64,000 nucleotides of DNA from Neobacillus rhizophilus (GTDB taxonomy: Bacteria > Bacillota > Bacilli > Bacillales > Cytobacillaceae), in the NCBI RefSeq assembly GCF_018343535.1, contig NZ_JAGYPF010000004.1, positions 641,666 to 705,665 of the forward strand. Reading direction: 5' to 3'. This document shows positions 16,767-24,590 of the stretch, piece by piece (position 1 is the first letter of the stretch; the number at the start of each line of letters is the position of its first letter). The notes under the pieces were generated by a model. The model did not search any database. It was not told the origin of the DNA and saw nothing but the letters and a program-made list of their open reading frames with translations. Position numbers and translations under genes: made by a program.

Positions 16767-17028
16767 GGCTGTGTTATTCCTGTATGTATATCACTGTGTT
16801 TGAAAATAAACGTAAAATTCCTTTTAAATGGGGAAATACCCATATTTCCCTATAAATAAAGGAAGTTTTTCCGTTTATGTTATCTAAATCTTTGGATTTT
16901 GTCTTATTTAGAGCAGTTAATCGGAAAATCTTCGATTATATTTGCTACTCAAGCCTACCCTATATACAATAGCCGGAAATTCTCCGCCTATTAATTCTCA
17001 TACACTAAACATCAATAATGATAGAGCT
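16767..17028 (+). mobile_element. MITE copy 2
   Basis: A 262-bp, more diverged copy of the element at 8436-8709 in the same orientation, starting GGCTGTGTTATT and ending ATAGAGCT. The four inner motifs keep the spacings 51, 61 and 52 bp (about 16820, 16871, 16932 and 16984). It lies between the convergent tcuB and the leftward flavoprotein gene. Confidence 0.7.
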
Positions 17029-17089
17029 AAAAAAATAATTACGGCACGACATTCACAGGTAAAATGTTGTGCCATGCTTACGGAAGCAA

Positions 17090-18601
17090 TCACTGATTAA
17101 TTAATTGTTTTGGCTTTTCGTTAATATAGCTGGCTGCGGTGGCCCCAGCTATTTTTCCAAATACTGCGCCCGACATCAAACCTGACCCGCCTGGATAATT
17201 ACCGTAAAAAATTCCACCGATCATTTCCCCAGCAGCAAATAATCCCTCTATAGGTTGTTCTTCCTTATCTAAGACTTGTCCTAATGGATTTACGTGCAAG
17301 CCCCCAAATGCGAATGTAATTCCACATGTTACGGGGTAAGCATAGAAAGGAGATTGTTCAATACGAAGTGCCCAGTTTGATTTAGGTGGAGTTATTCCCT
17401 TAGTGCATTTGCCATCTTTCTCTGCAGGCCGATATTCACCTTCCTGTACTGCACAGTTGTACTCTTCAATTGTTTTAAGGAATTGCGATTTATTTACTGG
17501 CAACAAATCAGCAAGCTCTTCCAGGGTATCTGCTTTATAAAACGTTGCTTCATTCAGGTCGTATTCTTTCCGAAGCATCGAGCGGACCTGTGCATCATAA
17601 ATTTGATAGGCTACATGACCAGGCTGTTTTAACACCTCGTGTCCATATTTAGCATAGGTGTAGTTTCTAAGATCTGCGCCTTCATCTACAAAACGTTTAC
17701 CTTGATTATTTAACATTACGCTGTATGGATAGGAATGTTTTTTGAAAATATCTCCAGGCTTTGAAAAGTCACCAACTTTTGGAGCATTATAATCTGTTCC
17801 GATTGAATGACATCCAGACCACTCTCCAAATTTTTGAGCGCCTACTTCAAGAGCCATTTTAATACCGTCTCCAGTGTTAAACTCGGTTCCACGAACTATG
17901 GCAGCTTCCCATTCCGAACCAAGGTTTTCAGTTCTCATTTGCTTATTGGCTTCAAAGCTGCCGCAAGCCAAAATAACACCCAATGTATTCACAGAAACAA
18001 TATTACCTTCTTTTTCAACCACTACCCCAGTAATTTGGTTATGATCTGTTTCTAATTTCACAGCCCGAGAATTATACCAAATATCAATGCCAAGTTCTTC
18101 TGCCCGTTCAAAGAGCCTCTTCATTAATCCCACGCCTTTATTTTCAGTTTTAAGTGGTAATCCACCCCAAAAATGACGTTTACCGTCTTGAATAAAGGAC
18201 TGATTATCATAATTTAATTCAAACTTAATTCCTTGGTCTCGCATCCAACAAATAGTTTCATAAGATTTGGAGACCAAATGTCTTGCCAACTCGGGGTTGC
18301 TTTTACCATTTGTTACACGCATTAAATCATTATAAAAATCTGATTCACCATATTCCGGTAAAACAATCATTTCTGCTTCTTCATTTGTTAACTGAGGAAT
18401 GACCTTTCTAACAGCCTCTAAATTATTGTAGGCAGCCCGAATGGCTCCATCGGTAAAAAAAGAGTTTCCACCCCGTTTTTCAATAGGTCCCCGCTCCAAT
18501 ACGAGAACTCTTGCACCATTTTCTTTTGCAGAGATGGCTGCACATAAAGCGGCGTTTCCTGCCCCAACAACTACTACATTATAATTTTGTCTATTTTCCA
18601 A
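17090..18601 (-). CDS. TcuA-like FAD-dependent dehydrogenase (second copy)
   Basis: 503 residues. It has the FAD motif VVVGAGNAALCAAISAKENG at the N-terminus, ERGPIEKRGGNS after it, and the C-terminal GLFAAGEMIGGIFYGNYPGG segment of the fumarate reductase flavoprotein family. It is related to the TcuA at 14057 but clearly diverged. A TTG at 18601 with AAGGAG 8 nt upstream is the preferred start. It is transcribed divergently from the LysR gene, the classical target layout, and has no TcuB-like partner beside it. It could act on a different di- or tricarboxylate or use the same TcuB. Confidence 0.8.
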   Translation of the reverse strand: MENRQNYNVVVVGAGNAALCAAISAKENGARVLVLERGPIEKRGGNSFFTDGAIRAAYNNLEAVRKVIPQLTNEEAEMIVLPEYGESDFYNDLMRVTNGKSNPELARHLVSKSYETICWMRDQGIKFELNYDNQSFIQDGKRHFWGGLPLKTENKGVGLMKRLFERAEELGIDIWYNSRAVKLETDHNQITGVVVEKEGNIVSVNTLGVILACGSFEANKQMRTENLGSEWEAAIVRGTEFNTGDGIKMALEVGAQKFGEWSGCHSIGTDYNAPKVGDFSKPGDIFKKHSYPYSVMLNNQGKRFVDEGADLRNYTYAKYGHEVLKQPGHVAYQIYDAQVRSMLRKEYDLNEATFYKADTLEELADLLPVNKSQFLKTIEEYNCAVQEGEYRPAEKDGKCTKGITPPKSNWALRIEQSPFYAYPVTCGITFAFGGLHVNPLGQVLDKEEQPIEGLFAAGEMIGGIFYGNYPGGSGLMSGAVFGKIAGATAASYINEKPKQLINQ

Positions 18602-18675
18602 TATAATCACTCCTTTTATGTTGATAATAAGGTAATGTTTAGAATAAAAAAAATATTGTTTTTTTATTAGATTCC

Positions 18676-18690
18676 ATAAAATTTATTTAT
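18676..18690. promoter_or_regulatory. Predicted LysR operator in the divergent region
   Basis: ATAAAATTTATTTAT (ATAAA-N5-TTTAT), 75 nt upstream of the leftward flavoprotein start. Confidence 0.5.
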
Positions 18691-18790
18691 AGATTTGTTT
18701 ATATCAATAAATCCTCCAATAAAGATAGATTTCTATATTTATGTTGTATATAATTTTAACCATCAGATAATTTTTAATTAAATTCAAATA

Positions 18791-18811
18791 ACCATAAAAA
18801 AAATTTATGGT
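18791..18811. promoter_or_regulatory. Predicted LysR operator overlapping the regulator promoter
   Basis: ACCATAAA and TTTATGGT are perfect 8-bp arms around five A. It lies 17 nt before the LysR start and would suit autoregulation. Confidence 0.6.
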
Positions 18812-18828
18812 AAAAGGAGAAAAAAGTT

Positions 18829-19707
18829 ATGGATGAAAAAGACTGGAACATGTTGGTCACTCTCTATGAAGAGCGAAATATAACTAAGGCAGCACAAAAA
18901 TTATTTATTTCACAGCCGGCCTTAACGTATCGGATCAAACAATTAGAAACTGAGTTTAAAACAAACTTGATTGCGAGAGGAAAAAGAGGTGTCGAGTTTA
19001 CTGTTAAAGGAGAATATCTTGTTCAATATTCAAAAGATATGCTTAACCAATTAAGAAAAGCGAAAGAACATGTTTCTAGTTTGGATAAGGAGGTAAAAGG
19101 AACGTTGCGATTAGGGGCATCTGGCTTGTTTGCCCGCTATCAATTACCCGTTTTATTAAAGAATTTCCTCCACTTATACCCCGATGTTGAGATTACCCTT
19201 AAAACAGGGTGGAGCTCTAATATTCTCCAAATGCTTCAAAAGGAAGAAGCACATGTCGGCATTGTCAGGGGACCATATAATTGGAACGAAAATAAAGTAT
19301 TAATTCAAAAGGAAAAAATCTTTATCGTGTCTAGCAAAAAAATAGATGTTAAGGATCTTCCATTTCACCCAAGGGTCAATTATATGACAGACCAGTCATT
19401 ACGAGATGTCATTGAAAACTGGTGGCAGGAAACGTTTACCGTTCCTCCTAATGTCTCAATGGAGGTTGACCGAATTGAAACCTGTAAAGAATTAGTTCTT
19501 AACGGTTTAGGTTACGCTATTTTACCGGAAATCTGTATAAAGGAAGATGACCCCCTTTATAAAGAACCGATTGTTTTAAATAATAATAGCTTTTTGCAAC
19601 GAGAAACTTGGATTTTTTACAGGGATGTTACGTTGGAATTATCACAGGTTAAAGCATTTATAGATTTTCTAATTGAAAGTAGGCAGCCAAAAGGGGAGCT
19701 TTCATAA
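18829..19707 (+). CDS. LysR family transcriptional regulator of the carboxylate locus
   Basis: 292 residues, the normal LysR length. The N-terminal winged helix-turn-helix shows ITKAAQKLFISQPALTYRIKQLE (helix pair about residues 18-40). The effector domain starts near residue 90 (KGTLRLGASGLFARYQLP). AAAGGAG precedes the ATG. It is divergent from the flavoprotein gene and 11 nt upstream of the AbrB-type permease, so it most likely senses the imported acid and controls the surrounding genes. Functionally it would parallel TcuR. Confidence 0.88.
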   Translation: MDEKDWNMLVTLYEERNITKAAQKLFISQPALTYRIKQLETEFKTNLIARGKRGVEFTVKGEYLVQYSKDMLNQLRKAKEHVSSLDKEVKGTLRLGASGLFARYQLPVLLKNFLHLYPDVEITLKTGWSSNILQMLQKEEAHVGIVRGPYNWNENKVLIQKEKIFIVSSKKIDVKDLPFHPRVNYMTDQSLRDVIENWWQETFTVPPNVSMEVDRIETCKELVLNGLGYAILPEICIKEDDPLYKEPIVLNNNSFLQRETWIFYRDVTLELSQVKAFIDFLIESRQPKGELS

Positions 19708-19718
19708 GGGGAGGGAAC

Positions 19719-20846
19719 ATGTTGAAAAAGTGGGATTTATCTAACCAAAGCAAAACAATACAATTTATAGCTGCTATTATAACCGCTTGTTTTGGAGGGT
19801 TGCTCTTTAATCTGATAAAGGTGCCAATTCCTTGGCTCCTTGGGCCAATGGCAGCTCTTTTAATTGCATCACGATTTAGAAATGTTAGATTTTATTGGCC
19901 CGTTGCAATGAGAGATACGGGATTAATAATTGTAGGTTATTCAATTGGAATTTCGTTTACAAAAAGTTCACTTTCAGACATCATTAGCCATCTCCCTTCC
20001 ATGCTGATCCTGACAACCTTAATCGTCCTAGCTTGTGCAGGTATGGCTTTTTTTATCTCAAAATGGTCGGGCATTGATTATCCAACAGCATTAACGAGCA
20101 GTATTCCTGGCGGATTATCACAAATTGTTATCTTTGCTGAAGAAATGAAGGGGATTGATCTTACAATCGTTACCTTTTTCCATGTAACTAGAGTTCTGAT
20201 CGTTGTTTTTTTACTCCCGTTTGTCGTTTTTAGTCCTATCTTTTTAAAAGAAAGAACAATGGGCTCAGCAGAAGAAATAGTGAACAACAGTATACCATGG
20301 AATCAGTTTTTTCCAGATATTTTGTTTTTCGCAGTTATTTGCTTGTTTGCCGCTATCATCGGTAAAAAAATTAAATTGCCGGCACCATATTTTTTAGCAC
20401 CAGTCATGGTTGCTGCCTTACTTAACCTTTTTGTTTTAAAGGGATTACCTCTTCCTCCTTCTTTCCTTAACTTCGCTCAATTTATGGTTGGCGGTTATAT
20501 AGGTTTGCTATTAAAACCCGAAAAAATGGAAAGTAAAAAGAAAATTATATCCTTTGCTCTAATCAGCGGGATCATTATGGTGGGGATAACAATGGCTTTT
20601 AGCCTGCTGTTAACAAATACATATCATTTATCGACAATAACCGGATTTCTAAGTCTAGCCCCTGGCGGCATGGATCAAATGGGAATAATTGCTCATGAGG
20701 TCAATGCGGATTTATCAACGGTGACTAGTTATCAACTTTTTCGAATGCTTTATATATATATTGCTGTTCCTCCTTTATTGAGATTGGTATTAAAATTAAG
20801 CATTAAAAGAAAAAACAACAATTCTATAAATATTGATGTTAAATGA
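19719..20846 (+). CDS. AbrB family membrane transporter
   Basis: 375 residues with about ten transmembrane helices arranged as two repeated halves. The halves share the motif PWLLGPMAALLIASR / PAPYFLAPVMVAALL and a helix-breaking SSIPGGLSQIVIFAEE / LSLAPGGMDQMGIIAHE. This is the PF05145 AbrB-type permease family (sometimes misnamed after the regulator AbrB or ammonia monooxygenase). GGGGAGGG precedes the ATG, and it is co-transcribed with the LysR gene. Related permeases are placed with carboxylate catabolic genes, so a role as another carboxylate carrier is likely but unproven. Confidence 0.75.
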   Translation: MLKKWDLSNQSKTIQFIAAIITACFGGLLFNLIKVPIPWLLGPMAALLIASRFRNVRFYWPVAMRDTGLIIVGYSIGISFTKSSLSDIISHLPSMLILTTLIVLACAGMAFFISKWSGIDYPTALTSSIPGGLSQIVIFAEEMKGIDLTIVTFFHVTRVLIVVFLLPFVVFSPIFLKERTMGSAEEIVNNSIPWNQFFPDILFFAVICLFAAIIGKKIKLPAPYFLAPVMVAALLNLFVLKGLPLPPSFLNFAQFMVGGYIGLLLKPEKMESKKKIISFALISGIIMVGITMAFSLLLTNTYHLSTITGFLSLAPGGMDQMGIIAHEVNADLSTVTSYQLFRMLYIYIAVPPLLRLVLKLSIKRKNNNSINIDVK

Positions 20847-20944
20847 TAGGGGATTCACAAAATATTTTTATGGGACAACTCCCGTAGCGGGGGGACTTAC
20901 TGATCAGGTTAATACTCAATTAAGAAAGATTAATAGGGGAAGTT

Positions 20945-20992
20945 AAAAGGAAAAGAATTAATCGTAAGTGATTACTTCTTTTCCTTTTTTTA
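20945..20992 (+). terminator. Intrinsic terminator
   Basis: AAAAGGAAAAGAA pairs with TTCTTTTCCTTTT and runs into a T tract. It ends the LysR-permease unit. Confidence 0.75.
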
Positions 20993-21023
20993 TATGAGCC
21001 AGAAAAGAAAATTTAGGAGAATA

Positions 21024-21038
21024 ATAAATTATTTTTAT
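21024..21038. promoter_or_regulatory. Predicted LysR operator upstream of the TRAP genes
   Basis: ATAAATTATTTTTAT, same arms and spacing as the other four sites, 168 nt before the dctP-like start. Confidence 0.45.
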
Positions 21039-21205
21039 AGTAAAACGAAAAAAACGATATTTTATTTATTCAGAAAATTAAATTACGATTAATCTAATCT
21101 AATAATTCACACTATTAGAAGGTTAAAAAAGGGGTGAACTTAATTAATAAATGAGAGCTATAAGCTGTTACAGCAATACTATAAAAAAATAAGGAGAGAT
21201 TCTAT

Positions 21206-22303
21206 TTGAACAGAAATGTAAGGGATTACAATGACTCAAGTGTGGGGAATAAGAAAAATAAACTTATCAATTTAGCAAAAATGTCTTTGCTATCCTTAGC
21301 ATTACTGCTTCCATTGGCAGGTTGTGGAAGCGATGCTAGTTCTGTGGGTGCTTCAAAGGAAGGAAATAAAGACTCAGATATTCAAAAACTAGAAATTAAA
21401 CTATCACATGTTGCATCGGATAACACTCCAAAGGGCTTAGCGGCACTTAAATTTAAAGAAATGGTCGAAGAAAAAAGCGCCGGCAAAATAAAAGTTAAGG
21501 TTTTTCCATCAGGCCAGCTTTACGGTGATAATGATGAGATTGAAGCAGTTCAAGCGGGGAACGTGCAAATAATCATACCTGCAGCAGCTAAATTAAGTGG
21601 TTTTGAAGAAACCTTCGAGATATTTGATTTGCCGTTTATGTTTAAAAATGAAGAACATCTTCGTGCTTTTGAAGATGGAGAGGCAGGTCAACAACTTCTG
21701 GCAACATTAGATAACCATGGAATGAAGGGGCTGGCATTTTGGCCAAATGGTTTTAAGCATATTACTAATAATAAAGTAGCTATTAACGAGCCAAAAGACC
21801 TAAAATCTTTAAAAATACGTACACATGGCGGTCAAATTATAAATGAGTTTTATGATGCATTAGGTGCTTCTTCGACGAAAATAGCCTTCAATGAAACATA
21901 TCAAGCCCTTCAATTAGGTACAATTGATGGTCAGGAAAATAGTATTGTCAATATTGAAACACAAAAATATGGTGAAGTGCAAAATCATCTGACCATAGCA
22001 GGTCATGCCAGATCAGAATATGCTGTTGTTACTAATAAACAATGGTGGGATGGATTAAATAAAGAAACACAAGCTCTATTAACAGATGCAATGAAAGCAG
22101 CGACTGAAGAAGGAAGAAAACAAGTAGAAGAGCTCGAGACAGGATCGATGGAAAAAATCAAGAATGAAGGAAAGATTAAGATCGTTGAATTGTCAGACAA
22201 AGACAAAGAAAAGTTTAAGCAAGCCACAAAACCTATTTTTGATAAGTGGGCAAAGAAGATGAATCAAGAAATTTTAACTAAAGCTATTGAAGCTGGAAAC
22301 TAA
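21206..22303 (+). CDS. dctP: TRAP transporter solute-binding lipoprotein (DctP family)
   Basis: 365 residues starting at TTG with AAGGAGAG upstream. A signal peptide ends in the lipobox LAGC (Cys near residue 40), so the protein is anchored on the outer face of the membrane. The mature part shows the DctP hallmarks KVKVFPSGQLYGDNDEIEAV and LKIRTHGGQI with the ligand-binding Arg, and TIDGQENSI. It captures a carboxylate and passes it to DctQM. An attenuator-like hairpin follows. Confidence 0.9.
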   Translation: MNRNVRDYNDSSVGNKKNKLINLAKMSLLSLALLLPLAGCGSDASSVGASKEGNKDSDIQKLEIKLSHVASDNTPKGLAALKFKEMVEEKSAGKIKVKVFPSGQLYGDNDEIEAVQAGNVQIIIPAAAKLSGFEETFEIFDLPFMFKNEEHLRAFEDGEAGQQLLATLDNHGMKGLAFWPNGFKHITNNKVAINEPKDLKSLKIRTHGGQIINEFYDALGASSTKIAFNETYQALQLGTIDGQENSIVNIETQKYGEVQNHLTIAGHARSEYAVVTNKQWWDGLNKETQALLTDAMKAATEEGRKQVEELETGSMEKIKNEGKIKIVELSDKDKEKFKQATKPIFDKWAKKMNQEILTKAIEAGN

Positions 22304-22329
22304 AAAGAGGGATCTTACTCTCTCTTTTT
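22302..22329 (+). terminator. Attenuator-like hairpin inside the TRAP operon
   Basis: AAAAAGAGGGA/TCTCTCTTTTT between dctP and dctQ. Such hairpins often let the binding protein be made in excess over the permease. Confidence 0.7.
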
Positions 22330-22381
22330 AGTAGAACAAGTCAAATCTTACTATCAGCTTTTATATAAGGAGGCAGGGGCC

Positions 22382-22891
22382 TTGGGTATGATTAAAAAAA
22401 TATATTTGTTTTTTGAGGACTTTTCCTCAGCTCTTTTTCTTATAACAGGTTTAGGTCTTATGTTTTATGAGGTAATTATGCGCTACGTGTTTAATTCTCC
22501 GACAATATGGATCAATGAAACAGCTAGTATTCTAGTAGTATGGGGAATTCTGTTTGGGTTATCTGTCGGACTTCGTGATAACCACCATATTAGCGTAGAT
22601 ATTTTTTATACATTATTTCCAAGAAAAATACAGAAATTCATTGATATTTTCGCCAATCTTGTTGGTATCGGCTTCTGTATTTTCCTGACTTATAATGGAT
22701 TTGTGTTAGTGGAGCATTCTTTTAATAGTGGTCAAGTTACAATGGACACAAGGACACCGTATTGGATTTACTACCTTGTTATCCCTATTTCTGGGCTGAT
22801 GTTTATGATCCGCTTTATTGATAAGACCGTAAAGATAATCAAGAATAATGGAAGAGAGGAGAACCTGGATGGAAACCATACTGCTTTTTAG
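22382..22891 (+). CDS. dctQ: TRAP transporter small permease (DctQ family)
   Basis: 169 residues with four transmembrane helices. NSPTIWINETASILVVWGIL near residues 38-57 and the GLRDNHHISVDI motif are typical of DctQ. TTG at 22382 is 8 nt after AAGGAGG; the ATG two codons later is also possible. It overlaps dctM by 23 nt, so the two permease subunits are coupled. Confidence 0.85.
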   Translation: MGMIKKIYLFFEDFSSALFLITGLGLMFYEVIMRYVFNSPTIWINETASILVVWGILFGLSVGLRDNHHISVDIFYTLFPRKIQKFIDIFANLVGIGFCIFLTYNGFVLVEHSFNSGQVTMDTRTPYWIYYLVIPISGLMFMIRFIDKTVKIIKNNGREENLDGNHTAF

Positions 22892-24149
22892 TACATTTGC
22901 TATACTCCTTCTTCTTAGGATTCCGATTGCTGTAGCTTTAATAGCTGCAACAACATTTATGTTTTGGCTGGATGGGAGTTTTAATATGTGGACTATTCCA
23001 CAAAAAATTTTCACTAGCATGAATTCTGTTACCTTAATGGCCATTCCTGGCTTTGTCTTGGCTGGTACAATTATAGCTAAGGGGGGAATAGCCAAATATT
23101 TAATTGATTCATTAAGAGCTTGGATTGGTCATATATCTGGCGGATTATCAGTGGTTACGATTGTTGCCTGTGCATTCTTTGCTGCCATAAGCGGGTCAAG
23201 TCCTGCAACTGCTGCTGCTATTGGATCCATCATGGTTCCTGCGATGGTTAACGCTGGATATAGTAAGCGATATGCGATGGGATTAGTTGCAGCTTCCGGT
23301 ACATTGGGCATTCTAATTCCACCAAGTATCCCATTAATTGTATACGGTGTTGTAACAGAACAATCCATTGGGGCGTTGTTTATGGCAGGTGTGATTCCGG
23401 GAGTTGGATTAACATTATGTCTTGTTATTTATTCGATTATTTATGCTCGTATTAAAGGCTATGGAAAATTAGAAAAAGCAAGTTGGCGGGAAAGAATTCA
23501 AGCATCAAGGAAAGCCATATGGGGTGCTTTTTTACCTGTTTTGATATTAGGATGTATTTATACTGGTACAACTACACCGACTGAAGCATCAATTGTATCA
23601 GCCGTATATGCTGTAATTGTTTCACTTCTGATGTATAAAGAGACATCGCTTCAGAAATGGAAGGAAATCATTAATGAAAGTATTGGCATAACAGCCATGA
23701 TTATGCTAATTATTGCAGGCGCAATGACGTTTTCGCTGTTTATGACACAGGAACAAATTCCACAAGCACTTGCTGCAAAAATGATGGCTTTAGAGTCTTT
23801 AGATGTCTTATTATTCTTTGTCTTAACAGCAATCCTATTCTTTATTTTAGGTATGTTCTTAGAGTCTTCTTCTATTATGCTCATCACACTCCCGTTATTA
23901 TTGCCAATCATGTTATCATTAGGAATTAATCCAATACATTTTGCAATTGTTATGATCATCAATATGGAAATTGCACAAATTACTCCGCCAGTTGGTTTGA
24001 ACTTATTCGTAATTGGCGGCATAGCAAAATCAAAATTAGGTGAAGTATTTAGGGGCTGTGTTCCGTTCATAGTTCTCATGATCATTTATATGGTTATCGT
24101 TATGGCGTGGCCAGAGCTTTCTCTTTGGTTACCAAAACAACAAACGTAA
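22869..24149 (+). CDS. dctM: TRAP transporter large permease (DctM family)
   Basis: 426 residues with about twelve helices. AISGSSPATAAAIGSIMVP and LGILIPPSIPLIVYG are the DctM signatures, and the second half has QITPPVGLNLFVIGG. The start at 22869 follows AGAGGAG. Together with DctP and DctQ it forms a secondary, ion-gradient-driven uptake system for a C4- to C6-carboxylate, completing the third transport route of this locus. Confidence 0.9.
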   Translation: METILLFSTFAILLLLRIPIAVALIAATTFMFWLDGSFNMWTIPQKIFTSMNSVTLMAIPGFVLAGTIIAKGGIAKYLIDSLRAWIGHISGGLSVVTIVACAFFAAISGSSPATAAAIGSIMVPAMVNAGYSKRYAMGLVAASGTLGILIPPSIPLIVYGVVTEQSIGALFMAGVIPGVGLTLCLVIYSIIYARIKGYGKLEKASWRERIQASRKAIWGAFLPVLILGCIYTGTTTPTEASIVSAVYAVIVSLLMYKETSLQKWKEIINESIGITAMIMLIIAGAMTFSLFMTQEQIPQALAAKMMALESLDVLLFFVLTAILFFILGMFLESSSIMLITLPLLLPIMLSLGINPIHFAIVMIINMEIAQITPPVGLNLFVIGGIAKSKLGEVFRGCVPFIVLMIIYMVIVMAWPELSLWLPKQQT

Positions 24150-24590
24150 TTTATTTTGAGCAAAATAGATAACTATTTTAATCAGTGTGCAGTGGAAGTG
24201 AGTGGCTAGAAAAAAGCATTTTCCGTGGAACTTTTGTCAAAAAAAATATCGGTTGAGTATGTTTTAAAAAGGAAACAAGGGGACGGTTCTCGTGCATCAT
24301 GCAATAATGCACGAGAACCGTCCCTCCGTCTATTTAGGGATTTTTAAGGTTTGTCCTACATAATGGTATTTGATGTTAGAAATAATTCGGTGTGGGTATC
24401 GACATACTTTTTCACCAATAATCTCCTATTTACACTCCAATATTCCTACGTTTATTTGATATAATAATTTCGACATTATTTTTAGTTTTCTCCAGATTTT
24501 ACAAATGTCATTTTATTTAATGTAATAATACTTGAATTCTCACCTATTATTTTTAATAACGTTTCTACGTCAAAGGGAAGAAGGTAACTT
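24150..24590. other. Intergenic region with a REP palindrome
   Basis: 441 AT-rich bases between the TRAP operon and the helicase-nuclease gene. It holds the perfect palindrome at 24280-24324 and nothing else recognised. Confidence 0.5.
24280..24324. repeat. Complete REP-like palindrome
   Basis: Perfect 18-bp arms: GGGACGGTTCTCGTGCAT and ATGCACGAGAACCGTCCC around a 9-nt loop. It is the most intact copy of the dispersed GGGACGGTTCT repeat in the window and can also act as a terminator for the TRAP operon. Confidence 0.8.

Larger units (their letters stand above)
20847..21205. other. Intergenic region before the TRAP genes
   Basis: 359 bases. It holds a terminator at 20945-20992 and a predicted LysR site at 21024-21038. 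A short open stretch (to 20946) reads like a protein C-terminus but could not be assigned. Confidence 0.5.

Noticed and set aside
20839-20946. Short frame reading like a protein C-terminus (GFTKYFYGTTPVAGGL...)
   Set aside because: Only about 35 codons, no start, and I could not assign a family; it may be a gene remnant, but the evidence is too thin.
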